Source: Paralvinella palmiformis (lineage: Eukaryota; Annelida; Polychaeta; Terebellida; Alvinellidae). From it: a DNA stretch of 64,000 bases. The stretch covers positions 62,001 through 126,000 of the forward strand of contig JAODUP010000848.1 of the NCBI GenBank assembly GCA_025642065.1, in the 5' to 3' direction. Both the position numbers and the translations under genes were made by a program. The notes beneath the pieces were generated by a model that ran no database searches, was not told the DNA's origin, and saw only the letters and a program-made list of their open reading frames with translations. Below are positions 50,591-59,843 of the stretch, piece by piece. Numbering within the stretch: position 1 is the stretch's first letter; each line of letters begins with the position of its first letter.

Positions 50591-53500
50591 ACCAGTTCAC
50601 AAATACAGACGTGATACAAACACATATTGAGATTGAGAATGAGCATAAGAATAGTTGTTGGCTGGAAAATTCAAACCAAGATCTTCCCAGCACTCACCAC
50701 ATACCCTGTTATACAAATTTCATCTAAATAAACCTCCCTTTGTTTCTCTTATTTACATATTATAATCTTCCATCAACTTGGAGAAAGCCCTCAGATATAG
50801 AGACCATTTTATTGCCATTTCACTTAGTGGTTTATATACTTTGTGCACATTAAATGTTGTCAGTGTGTTTAAGTTGTACAAGATTAAAGTGACCTAGATT
50901 TAACTGTGTTCGTATTTAAATGGCTGTACAGGTTATTATTGTTGATCAAATTATTATATTATCAGAACTGATTGTCATTTTATGATTTTCTTTTTATGAT
51001 CAGAGCTATGGCATTCACCATGTTAAGGAACAGACGATAGAATATCTTACTTACGTGGACTATGTGGAACTTGGAGGTCCTGCTGACTTGGCTGGTATGA
51101 GGAAAGGTTAGTTTCTATTGTGAAGAAGTTTGTCAGCTCAACAGTAGATTTTGATGATGACGTCAAAACAGCGATAGGAGCCTTTACCAATGTTGATATT
51201 ATTATTAACTTATGCTGATCAAGTATCGATATGATTCATTGCTATGTCATATACATCTCGTATAGACTATTGTAACTCACTGTTATATGGCATATCTGAT
51301 TATAACATTAATCGCCTTCAGCGAATTCAGAATAGTGCAGCTCGCATTGTAACAAATACTAGAAAATATGATCATATCACCCCAATTCTTCAAAAACTAC
51401 ATTGGCTACCTGTTAGACAGCGTATCCATTTTAAAATTCTGTTAATAACTTATAAATCTATTAATGATATGGTGCCAGAATACCTGTGTGAATTGGTTTC
51501 CATTAGAAAGTTATCCCGAAAACTCAGGTCATCCAGTCAGATATTATTGCAGGTGCCAGTGTCTCGGCTCAAGTCATATGGTGATTGTGCATTTGGTGTT
51601 GCGGCCCGCACTTTGTGGAATAAGTTGCCGGCAAATATTAGAAATGCGTCGACTCTTGGAAATTTTAAGTCTCTTCTAAAAACACACCTATTTAAGGTCG
51701 CTTTCACAGATAAATAATTATTATCTTTTAAATCATTACAGGGTTTTTACAGACATTATTTGGGGTATTATTAAATTACATATTATTTGTACAGCGCCTT
51801 TGAATGGCTCCTGCTAGTAAGGGCGCTTTATTAAATATACATTATTATTATATACGTGTACATTATGATGCCCCCTTCTACTAACTATCGCAAATGCAAA
51901 CATTATGACGGTTGTCATCATGGACGTGTATTACTACGTATGATGTACTTATCTTCAGGTGATATTATCCTGTCTGTTGATGGTCACAGCATGGAGAACA
52001 TTGATCACCATCAAATGGTTGAATTCTTGACGAACTGTGGCAATTCACTCAGGTAAGATATCATTGCTTGCAGCGAGAAATTGGGAAATTAAACAAAATA
52101 AACCTAATTTGGAATTTACAAAGCTTCAAGTGCATTATTTTCTCTGATCGTAAATAATGGAGTTCATATTGTGAGATGCTGTGATTTCTGAATGTTTTAG
52201 AATTGTTGTCCTCTTTGAAGACTGTAGCAGGAAAGTGGAGTTACATCTGCGTTATATGAAACTAAAGGTTGGTGATCCAAATCTTGAATCCGTTCAGTAC
52301 CTCTTGACAACAATTGATCGTCATTACGTATTTGAAGAAATGGTTATTTTCAATAGTGAATTGTTCCGTTTCTTCACAGAACTTGTTGGCCTTGAAGGAG
52401 AAAGAGCTACAGTCAATAGACAGGAAGTTGAGCAGCTTACAGCAGAGTTCTGTTCGTTTGCCTGCCATTGGCAGCTGTGATAATGAATATTCCCTGAGCC
52501 AGGACTCCTCTGAACTGACTCAAACAGTGAACGCCTTGGCTACATTACCACGGAGGCCGAAGCACTCTGGGAAGAAAACATTTTTGTCCATGTTCCGAAG
52601 TAACAGCCATCTAAACACCATCCACAGTAGCCCAGAGCTGCTTCTGGAGAACATCAGTAATGGCCCACAGGCTCCTATACCAGTTACAGCTGCCAACTCG
52701 CAGCTGGGCATAGAGAATTCCCCAAGCAAGCCACAGTCGTGTCTATATAATAATAGAAGCGGTGACCTGCTGGGTATGAAGGTTCCTAATACAAGTTCAC
52801 AGCTAGGTACACTGGATGGTAAGGAACATTCGGTGGAGTTAAATATTTTGCCAGACAATGTTGCTGATGATGACCGCAATAACAATGGCTCGTTCGTTTC
52901 TCACCACAACGTAGAGGGTGATGCAAGTCTGGATAGTCACAGTCAGTCACCAGTTTCATCACGGATCTATATGTCAGGTGAGATGTCACCTGGCCAGTAC
53001 AACAGTCTGCCTGTGAGAGGCACAAAGAATCGTCCCACATCACTACTGATACCAAGTATTACCATCAGACCAGTGAAACATAACAGTGGACGCACAGATG
53101 TTGTGACGCCAAGTTCTTCTGGTTACGAATCATCGGATCTATTATCCGATGCAAGCGAGAGCCATGTGAGCTCACCAGGTCACTGTGATTGTAATACAAA
53201 ACGAGCCTTGGACACTGCTGATATACATATGAAGTCCCCCTCCGCAGTTCATTATCTAAAGGCCGGTTTCAGACCAATATCACTTCGAGGCTCGTTTCGT
53301 CATTCGATGTCCCCAGCTTTGGGGTTACCCTATGTGGGGAGCTCTAATCACGTCCTCACAGAACATAACAGCCGTCTGCAGTTTGATCCAGAGCTGATAC
53401 GGATTAGACAAGGTCAGCTTGACCTGCAGAGCCCCGACTACCTAAAGAGGAAGCAGCTGCCAACATTGTTCAGGAGCATTTCTTCACCAGCCATGAAGGT

Positions 53501-54320
53501 CGTAGCCTTGCCTGATAACAAGCAAAAGATTAGAAGGTCGGCTGATGATAAAATATTCAACCAACTGGAAACCAGATCTGACATGATAAACACTGCATCA
53601 TTTATCCGGATGACAGAAAGTCAGTCTTCTCCACATGAAGAACGGTGTTCTTTAGAAAAATGGTCTGACGCAACAGAAGTGATACCCGAATCTGTTGATT
53701 ACTGTGATATGGAACATGTCAGTAATCTGACAAGAAATGTCTGTCCTTTTGTTTATGACAGTGGTGACTGTAAGGGAGTTGACCCACTTGACAACTGTCA
53801 TAGTGGGAGTCACTGTTCTCTTGTTGGATGTTGTCATGGAAGTCAGGACACTATGGTCAGTGACAAAGAGGTGCTCGGCTATTGTGATAAAAATGGGAAC
53901 ATTACAGATCCAGGACAGTCATTAATAGATTGTCTCTGTGGGCCATCTGATTGCCATCCAGACAGTTTATACAGTGAGCAGTGTTCCAAGCATTTACCTT
54001 TAGGATTACCAAGATCACACCTCTGTTCGGTTGGAGATGAGTTTAAATCAGAGCCACGAACGATGTCCCAGTCATCAAGCACGGCTAGCATTTTGAGCAG
54101 CCAGAGCAATGGTTCATCCGAATTTTGTGGCATCCCAGTCTCTGTCGGACCAAGTCACGAAACTGCCAAGATGCCAGATGTCTTTAAATCATTGGCAATG
54201 GCATCGTGCCAAACTACTAAGCGCTCAACTCCTGATATTCTGCATTATACACGATATAAAGACATCCTGCAGCAAAATGCTTTGTACGTCAACAAAAATG
54301 ATGAATGTACAAAACTGTGA
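49630..54320 (+). CDS. TAMALIN: tamalin/CYTIP-family PDZ scaffold protein (five recognised exons)
   Basis: Mammalian tamalin (GRASP) and CYTIP scaffold cytohesin Arf-GEFs and, for tamalin, group I mGluRs at membranes. Exons: 49621-49767, 51004-51106, 51959-52052, 52201-52267 and 52380-54320, all with GT-AG borders and matching phases. From the ATG at 49630 they give 780 residues. The PDZ domain spans about residues 29-125: TLVINKINGSWGFTLQ, SYGIHHVKEQTIEYLT, GGPADLAGMRKGDIILSVDG and NCGNSLRIVVLFEDCSRKVE align with the tamalin order. A His at the start of helix B (HHQMVEFL) suggests class I ligands. A short coiled coil follows (ALKEKELQSIDRKL), then a Ser-rich tail of over 600 residues, much longer than in mammals. 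The C-terminus ECTKL is a class I PDZ ligand, as in mammalian tamalin. The N-terminus may continue in upstream exons, since 49621 starts in phase 0. Confidence 0.8.
51004..51106 (+). CDS. TAMALIN: tamalin-like gene, PDZ exon 2
   Basis: Acceptor TTTTTATGATCAG. Encodes SYGIHHVKEQTIEYLT, YVDYVELGGPADL, AGMRKG. Donor GTTAGT, phase 1 out. Confidence 0.85.
51225..51855 (+). mobile_element. 5'-truncated CR1/L2-type LINE in PDZ-gene intron 2
   Basis: A 157-codon open frame (51244-51717) encodes the C-terminal end of a non-LTR reverse-transcriptase ORF2. It contains SRIDYCNSLLYGISDYN, LQRIQNSAARIVTNTRK, ITPILQKLHWLPVRQRIHFK, FGVAARTLWNKLPANIR, and NFKSLLKTHLFK before a TAA. The 3' part TTGTACAGCGCCTTTGAATG, GCTTTATTAAATATAC and an ATT-repeat tail follow. 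The catalytic RT core is absent, so it is dead but little decayed, suggesting a fairly recent insertion in the sense orientation. Confidence 0.9.
51959..52052 (+). CDS. TAMALIN: tamalin-like gene, PDZ exon 3
   Basis: Acceptor TTATCTTCAG. Encodes DIILSVDGHSMENIDHH, then QMVEFLTNCGNSLR. Donor GTAAGA, phase 2 out. Confidence 0.85.
52201..52267 (+). CDS. TAMALIN: tamalin-like gene, PDZ exon 4
   Basis: Acceptor GAATGTTTTAG. Encodes IVVLFEDCSRKVELHL, RYMKLK. The donor is GTTGGT, a weak but valid GT at 52268, giving a 112-nt intron. If the intron is kept, the frame stays open through it and ends at a stop at 52478-52480. Confidence 0.75.
52380..54320 (+). CDS. TAMALIN: tamalin-like gene, last coding exon
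   Basis: The acceptor CGTTTCTTCACAG ends at 52379. The 646-codon frame begins NLLALKEKELQSIDRKL (coiled coil), followed by ATLPRRPKHSGKKTFL, a basic LPR motif like those in CYTIP. The rest is Ser/Asn-rich with scattered CDCN-type Cys/His pairs and no other domain. It ends YKDILQQNALYVNK, NDECTKL. YVNK is a possible SH2 (Grb2-type) site and TKL a PDZ ligand. Confidence 0.85.
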   Translation, partial: NLLALKEKELQSIDRKLSSLQQSSVRLPAIGSCDNEYSLSQDSSELTQTVNALATLPRRPKHSGKKTFLSMFRSNSHLNTIHSSPELLLENISNGPQAPIPVTAANSQLGIENSPSKPQSCLYNNRSGDLLGMKVPNTSSQLGTLDGKEHSVELNILPDNVADDDRNNNGSFVSHHNVEGDASLDSHSQSPVSSRIYMSGEMSPGQYNSLPVRGTKNRPTSLLIPSITIRPVKHNSGRTDVVTPSSSGYESSDLLSDASESHVSSPGHCDCNTKRALDTADIHMKSPSAVHYLKAGFRPISLRGSFRHSMSPALGLPYVGSSNHVLTEHNSRLQFDPELIRIRQGQLDLQSPDYLKRKQLPTLFRSISSPAMKVVALPDNKQKIRRSADDKIFNQLETRSDMINTASFIRMTESQSSPHEERCSLEKWSDATEVIPESVDYCDMEHVSNLTRNVCPFVYDSGDCKGVDPLDNCHSGSHCSLVGCCHGSQDTMVSDKEVLGYCDKNGNITDPGQSLIDCLCGPSDCHPDSLYSEQCSKHLPLGLPRSHLCSVGDEFKSEPRTMSQSSSTASILSSQSNGSSEFCGIPVSVGPSHETAKMPDVFKSLAMASCQTTKRSTPDILHYTRYKDILQQNALYVNKNDECTKL

Positions 54321-54507
54321 TGATGCTCACATATGACTATTTAGTTTATGTTATTCAGGGCACTAAATGTATATTATATTATACTCCTAAAACAAACTCT
54401 GAACTAGAGTTATTATGAAAAATACTTAATAATATCGAGTGATTATCAAATCATCATTTATGCATTTACACTTATTTTCATATCAATATCACAAGCTTAT
54501 TTTTCTC

Positions 54508-54544
<37 letters not shown>

Positions 54545-54640
54545 GAACAGCATTTATTTTCTGAAGATTATAGGTAATATTTTGTATACATGTGAATGGT
54601 GTTCTCTGGAAATAAATACATTTCTGTTTTCTGTCATTTA
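54321..54640 (+). other. 3'UTR of the tamalin-like gene
   Basis: The stop TGA (54318-54320) is followed by AT-rich DNA with a (TA)n tract at 54509-54541. Confidence 0.6.
54611..54616 (+). terminator. polyadenylation signal AATAAA
   Basis: AATAAA at 54611-54616 is followed within 30 nt by a U/GU-rich tract (GTGTTTTTTGTTTTG), a typical cleavage context. Confidence 0.65.
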
Positions 54641-54929
54641 GTGTTTTTTGTTTTGTTATTTATGTGCAGAGATTGTCTTTTGTAATTTATCTGAAATTGT
54701 GCATTATTGCCAGAGTGGGTTTTAACCACTGTTTAAATTTGATGGATTCATTTCAATTGGATGCTGATTTAGGGAAGACTAATTATTGTGAACAATGAAT
54801 GTTAATGCTATGTCAGTACACACATACACAGCATGCTACATTACAAAAAAAGGTGCAAAAGTATAAAAATATATTTTCATGTATAATTTGACTTTTACAA
54901 TATTGAATAAGATGAAGCGTTGAAAGGGT

Positions 54930-55125
54930 GTATTTAATAATGTGCCCGAACGTCTTTGTGATCTCTTGCCTCTCGGAAAACAGCTTATCAACTCTGATAA
55001 TCCAATTAAGTATTATGCCTCGTATTATTATAATAAAATTTTATTTGGAGAAACAGATTGTTGGAGGAAATTAGAAGAGCATCATCCCTCGGATGTTTAA
55101 ATCTTTTCCTAGAAACTGAATAATA
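54930..55125 (+). mobile_element. decayed LINE ORF2 C-terminal fragment
   Basis: ATTAGAAGAGCATCATCCCT then CGGATGTTTAAATCTTTTCC matches the ANIRNASTLGNFKSLL region of the 51.2 kb copy with frameshifts. The earlier part (NVPERLCDLLPL) is weakly similar. Confidence 0.5.
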
Positions 55126-55129
55126 ATGA

Positions 55130-55440
55130 TAATGTATATTTAATAAATTGCCCTTAATAGCTGGAGCCATTCAAAGATGCTGTACAGTGATAATCCAAAT
55201 AACATGTGTAAAAATCCAATAAAATATTTGAACGATATACATTATTTATTGGTGAAAGCAATCTTGATTAGATGACATTTAGAATGGATTAAGAGACGAA
55301 GCCGGGCTAAATGCACAACTGCTATATGACTCGAGCCGAGACAATAACAGACTGAATGACCAAAGTTTTGGGGATGACCTAATGGACACAGGTTCACACA
55401 GGTATCTAGGTGTTGTATCAGGATAGATTGATAAGTCATC
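55130..55440 (-). mobile_element. decayed 3' LINE fragment, minus orientation
   Basis: On minus, TCVNLCPLGHPQNFGHS, CLGSSHIAVVHL and KIAFTNK match the 51.2 kb LINE (partly in its alternate frame), followed by the 3' end CTGTACAGCATCTTTGAATG and TTTATTAAATATACATT. It lies against the plus-strand fragment, tail to tail. Confidence 0.75.
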
Positions 55441-55914
55441 AGTAGAATCTTGAATGGATACGCTGGCTGTTTAACAGGTAATAATAGTTCATCCTAATCT
55501 GGAGTGATAGAATCAGCGAAGGAAACTAATACGGGAGTCAAATTCATTGTTCCATTATAATAATACACAGGTGTGTTGCTGTAACAAATTTATCTACTGG
55601 CTTGTTTTGAGGTAGATTCCACAATAAGAGATTACCCTATTCTGATGATCAATTGTATTTGAATTTATTTGAACTTCTAGTGTACTGCCTTCACATGATT
55701 AAACGTACTTCAGTGTACATCCATGCAGCACCATAATATATGACGGATACCATTCTGGATAGAGCACGAGTCTGTTGTCTACATGGATGCCAAGAGAACC
55801 CCATATCGTCCCCCCCCCCTCCCATTAGATTTTGAAGAAACATCTACTCATGTATTGTATTATTATGTGATATTTGATGTGGACCTTCCCGACTGATGTC
55901 TTTTAGTATTTCTA

Positions 55915-55995
55915 ACTTCTGCTTTAGGCATTTTATTAGAGCATTGAATACTCCAGCGAGTAAGGGTACTTTGTTAATTAACATTGTTATTATTA
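55915..55995 (+). mobile_element. 3'-terminal LINE fragment
   Basis: GCATTGAATACTCCAGCGAG, TAAGGGTACTTTGTTAATTA and (ATT)n match the LINE 3' end. Confidence 0.65.
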
Positions 55996-56084
55996 TCATT
56001 GTTATTATTAGAACCAGGTAGGCCTACTTATTTTATTTTCCAATCCACGTGTTTTGTCGGCATTAAAATAAATTAAAAAAAGCT

Positions 56085-56200
56085 TTCTTTCTGCCTCTTG
56101 ACCTAAATGGTAAAGCTGTTAGGCATATATATGTATGTGTGTAGAGAGAGAGAGAGACACCACCTGGGTTCATATACCGATCTCATATTCTTGTTGAGCT
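56085..56200 (+). mobile_element. possible tRNA-like SINE head split by microsatellites
   Basis: An A-box-like TGACCTAAATGGTAAAG and a B-box-like GGGTTCATATACCG are separated by (TA)n, TG and (GA)n at about the expected order. It is degenerate and tentative. Confidence 0.35.
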
Positions 56201-56552
56201 TTATTTACATATTCACCTATTGAGAGAATTCCGGAAAGTGGTTATCCGGAATGGTTTAAAAATTATATTAACGTGATCCGTATTGCACTTGGTAATTGAC
56301 TGTGAGTACACAATGTTGTATATTTAATATCTGGTTGCTTGTTGTTTGTAATTTATTTTGTATTAGTATATTTTTATGAAATAAAGAAGACATGTGTCGC
56401 TTTGAATTCCAGCATTGACTACGTCGGAATTGTCTCATCTAACCATCTCAGAATGTTGTTTATTTCTCACTGGTGGGATTAGCAGCGTGGATAATGACTT
56501 TCCGGATTATTGGAGTTTTAAAACATGGAATCTGGGTGTTTTAGAAGATATC

Positions 56553-56572
56553 ATAACGTTTTTAAACGTTAT
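56553..56572. repeat. palindrome ATAACGTTT / AAACGTTAT
   Basis: Two 9-nt perfect arms with a 2-nt centre. Each arm contains AACGTT. Confidence 0.8.
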
Positions 56573-57043
56573 CATTACGCTTAAAACTGACACCGCGACA
56601 CACTAACGCATTTCTACGCCGAGCGTTCAATTAAAACAAGATCCTGTTCGCTACCGTTTTGAAAACCGAGACGCGTGAACGATCTGCATTAAGTATACGC
56701 TAAACAAATCAATAAACATAATTGTGTAGACGAGTATAGATCTAGCTGATATATAGACAATATAAATAACTGGTCGCCTCACTTTGGTGACAAACTTATA
56801 ATCCAGAACATGTGATATTAGGACACCTCAAGGTTATAACGTAAATATCTCGTCTCATTTCTGGATCAATGGAATTGTTCCAGCATTAGGACAGAAACGT
56901 GAAAATCGATCGATGCATGACGAATGAAAGTTTACATCTGTGTCCAGGGTTGGCCGTAGTACGAACACATCTAAAGATCCAGTAGTGTGCTGTCGTAAGC
57001 CAGCGTTTACTAACTTTTCATGTGCCCAGGTGGTGTGACGAAA

Positions 57044-57133
57044 ATGAATCGTTTTCTCAGTCAACACAACACCCTGTTTACTTTTGAGTCTGTGACACGT
57101 GATATCTCTATCGCCGTGTGTATCTTCATAATG
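57044..57133 (+). CDS. candidate exon with a hydrophobic end
   Basis: After a fair acceptor-like tract (CTAACTTTTCATGTGCCCAG, ending 57029), ATG at 57044 opens exactly 30 codons, MNRFLSQHNTLFTFESV then TRDISIAVCIFIM, and ends in phase 0 at the consensus donor ATG|GTAAGTGC. ISIAVCIFIM could start a membrane segment. No next exon was recognised before the minus-strand zinc-finger gene. May be chance. Confidence 0.3.
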
Positions 57134-59570
57134 GTAAGTGCTAATATATAAAACAAATTTATGGTAACTTTTCTATATACATGATAAAATATGATTGTAC
57201 AACCACTACATGGCTGAGTTGTATGTTAACCTGTTTAAACGAGCCTAAGTCAATAAATTTACAAAGTATGGAATGTAAAGGTTTTTTGCTTTAAAATTTT
57301 ACCTGAAAATCGACTGACTGCGATGCGTCGCAGATCTATTTTACTTCGGGAATATGTTGCAAATGAGAATCTCACGTTTATCCAATTTTATCCGCAAACA
57401 GTTACAGGTAGCTCTCCTGCTTCTAACAGATTTACAAACGAATGCGAAACACCCGCATAATCATGCTTATAACCTTCATATACAGCCAAGGCCATCTGTC
57501 AGGGAGGTGCATGGCCCATGCAAACAGTTCAGTGCTCAGCCTAGAACCCTAACTCAGATATGTGATTGTATTTAAAGCGTTACTGAACTGAGTACACTCG
57601 ATGTGTGCGGGACCCCACAAACGGTGGGACCCAGTGAGTTCGTCCCCCGGTTTGCCTTATCCAAAGGGCGTACATGGCAACAGTATCATCAGCTGTATAG
57701 GACTTTTGCTAGGAAAATAGTAACATTAAATATTCTTGAAAGACAGCTACATGTAAACAATAACTGTTGTCCGCTTTTAACTCAGAAGAAGTGTATAGCA
57801 ATTCCTTAGTCACGGGCTCTTGTCATATAAGAACACACGTGAAATCCCGTGAACGGCAAGACATTGGCTTTTGTAGGATCCATTACCAATTGTGTGCATG
57901 CAGTAGGCCTACGTCATATTTAATAGGTTGTAAAAAATACTTAACTCGCAATGCAAATTACAACATGAAATAAATCACCAAGAATCTGTTGAGAATGGCG
58001 TATATACTTTATTCATAACAAAGTGTATGATGTTCAACAAGTATCTGAAGATTATAATCGGTTTCAAATTTTTCATATCCCAACCCGTTATGGCAGGATA
58101 TGTACGACACCATATAATTAACACCAGTGAAATAAAACAACAAAAATAAGCTCAAACCAATACATTCATAAAATCTATAAGAATTTTAATTAGTTTCTGT
58201 TTTAACATCGTTTTACGCGTAAGGCGTATATGAGTTTATTTGTCTCACCTCCCTTGTTTAAAGATGATTGAATGTCAAGACCTGTGCGCAAGATGTTAGC
58301 GTGATCAGCCACAAACATCAAAGTTCAGATTCCATCTAACCTTTGTCCGAAGAGTGTTTCAGCTGTCATTTTACCACACTGCTTTTGGCCATCGCTGGGG
58401 AACAATTAGTTAGAGCGTATCTGTTATATGTGCTTGCATGTCCAAAGAAAACATACAGTCATCGTATAAATGCATAACTATGTATCTCCGAATCAGTTGA
58501 AAGGACAAAATTTACTTATTCTGTATTTATCCAGCGTCATTCATTCAGAAGTCACAAAAAATAAGACTATCGGGGTTTTTTGCGTGTTAATAATATTATT
58601 ATCATATTCGCTATTATTATCATCGATTTTTTACTGAGATAATATGCCAACAGAAGAGAGTCTTCTGTACATACATGGTTATCAAAGTTTCTACGTTGAT
58701 GTTCCAGAAATATTAGTATTTTGTAAAATCTGTTGATTTATGACACCAGCTGTTCTTTAATAATAATAGACTACGAAAATCATTCACGGTAATGGATATT
58801 GCCATCCAGGATTTGCGGTGAGTGTATAAACAGTCTTAACCTATACTGTAAGCTTAAATACACTATTACCAAGGTATCTGCCTGAGTGCCACTGCAAAGC
58901 ACCTCCATGTTAATCATTTGTGATAAGCTGATTTTTCAGAAACTTTAATCCAGACTTTTCTAACATTTTGCAATTCCTACACATAAAAGGGCAACCCGAA
59001 AACCATAAGTTAATAAACAAGGAATTAGTAAGGCAATTAAAACATTCAAATTCAATGAATCAGCCTTACAGACAGGATTTTATGGAAAACATAGGATCTG
59101 CAGCAGAAATTCAGATTAACCGAGCATTTCCCATGACATTGGCCTAAGCTTGCTATTTGTCAAAGTAACTATGTTATTATGGTATATGCATGACAATAAT
59201 TTTCATTCAATTCCACAAGGTCAACCAAGCAAATTTTAAATAATCGAGCACAAAGGAGCCATGCACATGACAAACAATATAATCACATGTCATGATCATC
59301 AGAAATGATTTAAATACCAGGAATTAGAAGAAATAAATATTAACCAAATGACCATTATGATGTGCTGCACTTTGAAAGCTAACAATTCTCATATACATAG
59401 GTATCACCAATCTTAACGTAACTATTATACCACCAAGTATGTCTTATACAATAAATGAGTAAATATATATATATATATAGCTTGCAGCCTTCAGAGTCCA
59501 ACGCCTTACATCCTTATAGTAGTGTTGTTCAGTTGATCAATTAGTTTTAGTACTATCTGGGTTGATAACT
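57134..59570. other. gene-free stretch
   Basis: Only short, unrecognised frames exist (57354-57575, 57603-57809). Minus-strand AATAAA (plus TTTATT at about 58009) could be a distal poly(A) signal of the zinc-finger gene. Confidence 0.35.
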
Positions 59571-59838
59571 CAGGGTTCATACACATTTTGACATCTCAGA
59601 TTCCAGGACTTCCCAATGTCAAATTCAAGGACCTTTTCAATGAATTCACGAACTTTTAACGCACAAAGATACACCAATATTTTGGAAGAAGTGTAATGAC
59701 TGCATTCCCGTACACTTATGATTAGAAACATAGATCTGTATGTCCAAATTCCAGGACTTTCAAGGACCTCTACAAAAATTCCAGGCATGGAATACAAATT
59801 TTCAAATTCCAGGTTTTCGAGGACCTGCGCGAACCCTG
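59571..59838. mobile_element. 268-bp non-autonomous DNA transposon (MITE) with CAGGGTTC ends
   Basis: The ends are CAGGGTTC and GAACCCTG. The flank TAACT is duplicated exactly (59566-59570 and 59839-59843). Internally, AATTCCAGGACTT, CAAGGACCT and TCCAGG motifs recur in both halves. The end sequence is hAT-like but the duplication visible is 5 bp, not 8. No transposase. Confidence 0.75.
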
Positions 59839-59843
59839 TAACT

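Noticed and set aside
52181..52480. 99-codon frame ending at 52480 as the normal C-terminus of the PDZ gene
   Set aside because: A strong acceptor at 52379 and a 646-codon frame beyond it show that the normal transcript splices out 52268-52379. The shorter form is kept only as a possible isoform.
49630..54320. Alternative identity as another PDZ family (e.g. whirlin or a MAGUK)
   Set aside because: The YGIHH, GGPADLAG and NSLRIVVLF order, the single PDZ with following coiled coil and the C-terminal ligand fit tamalin/CYTIP better.
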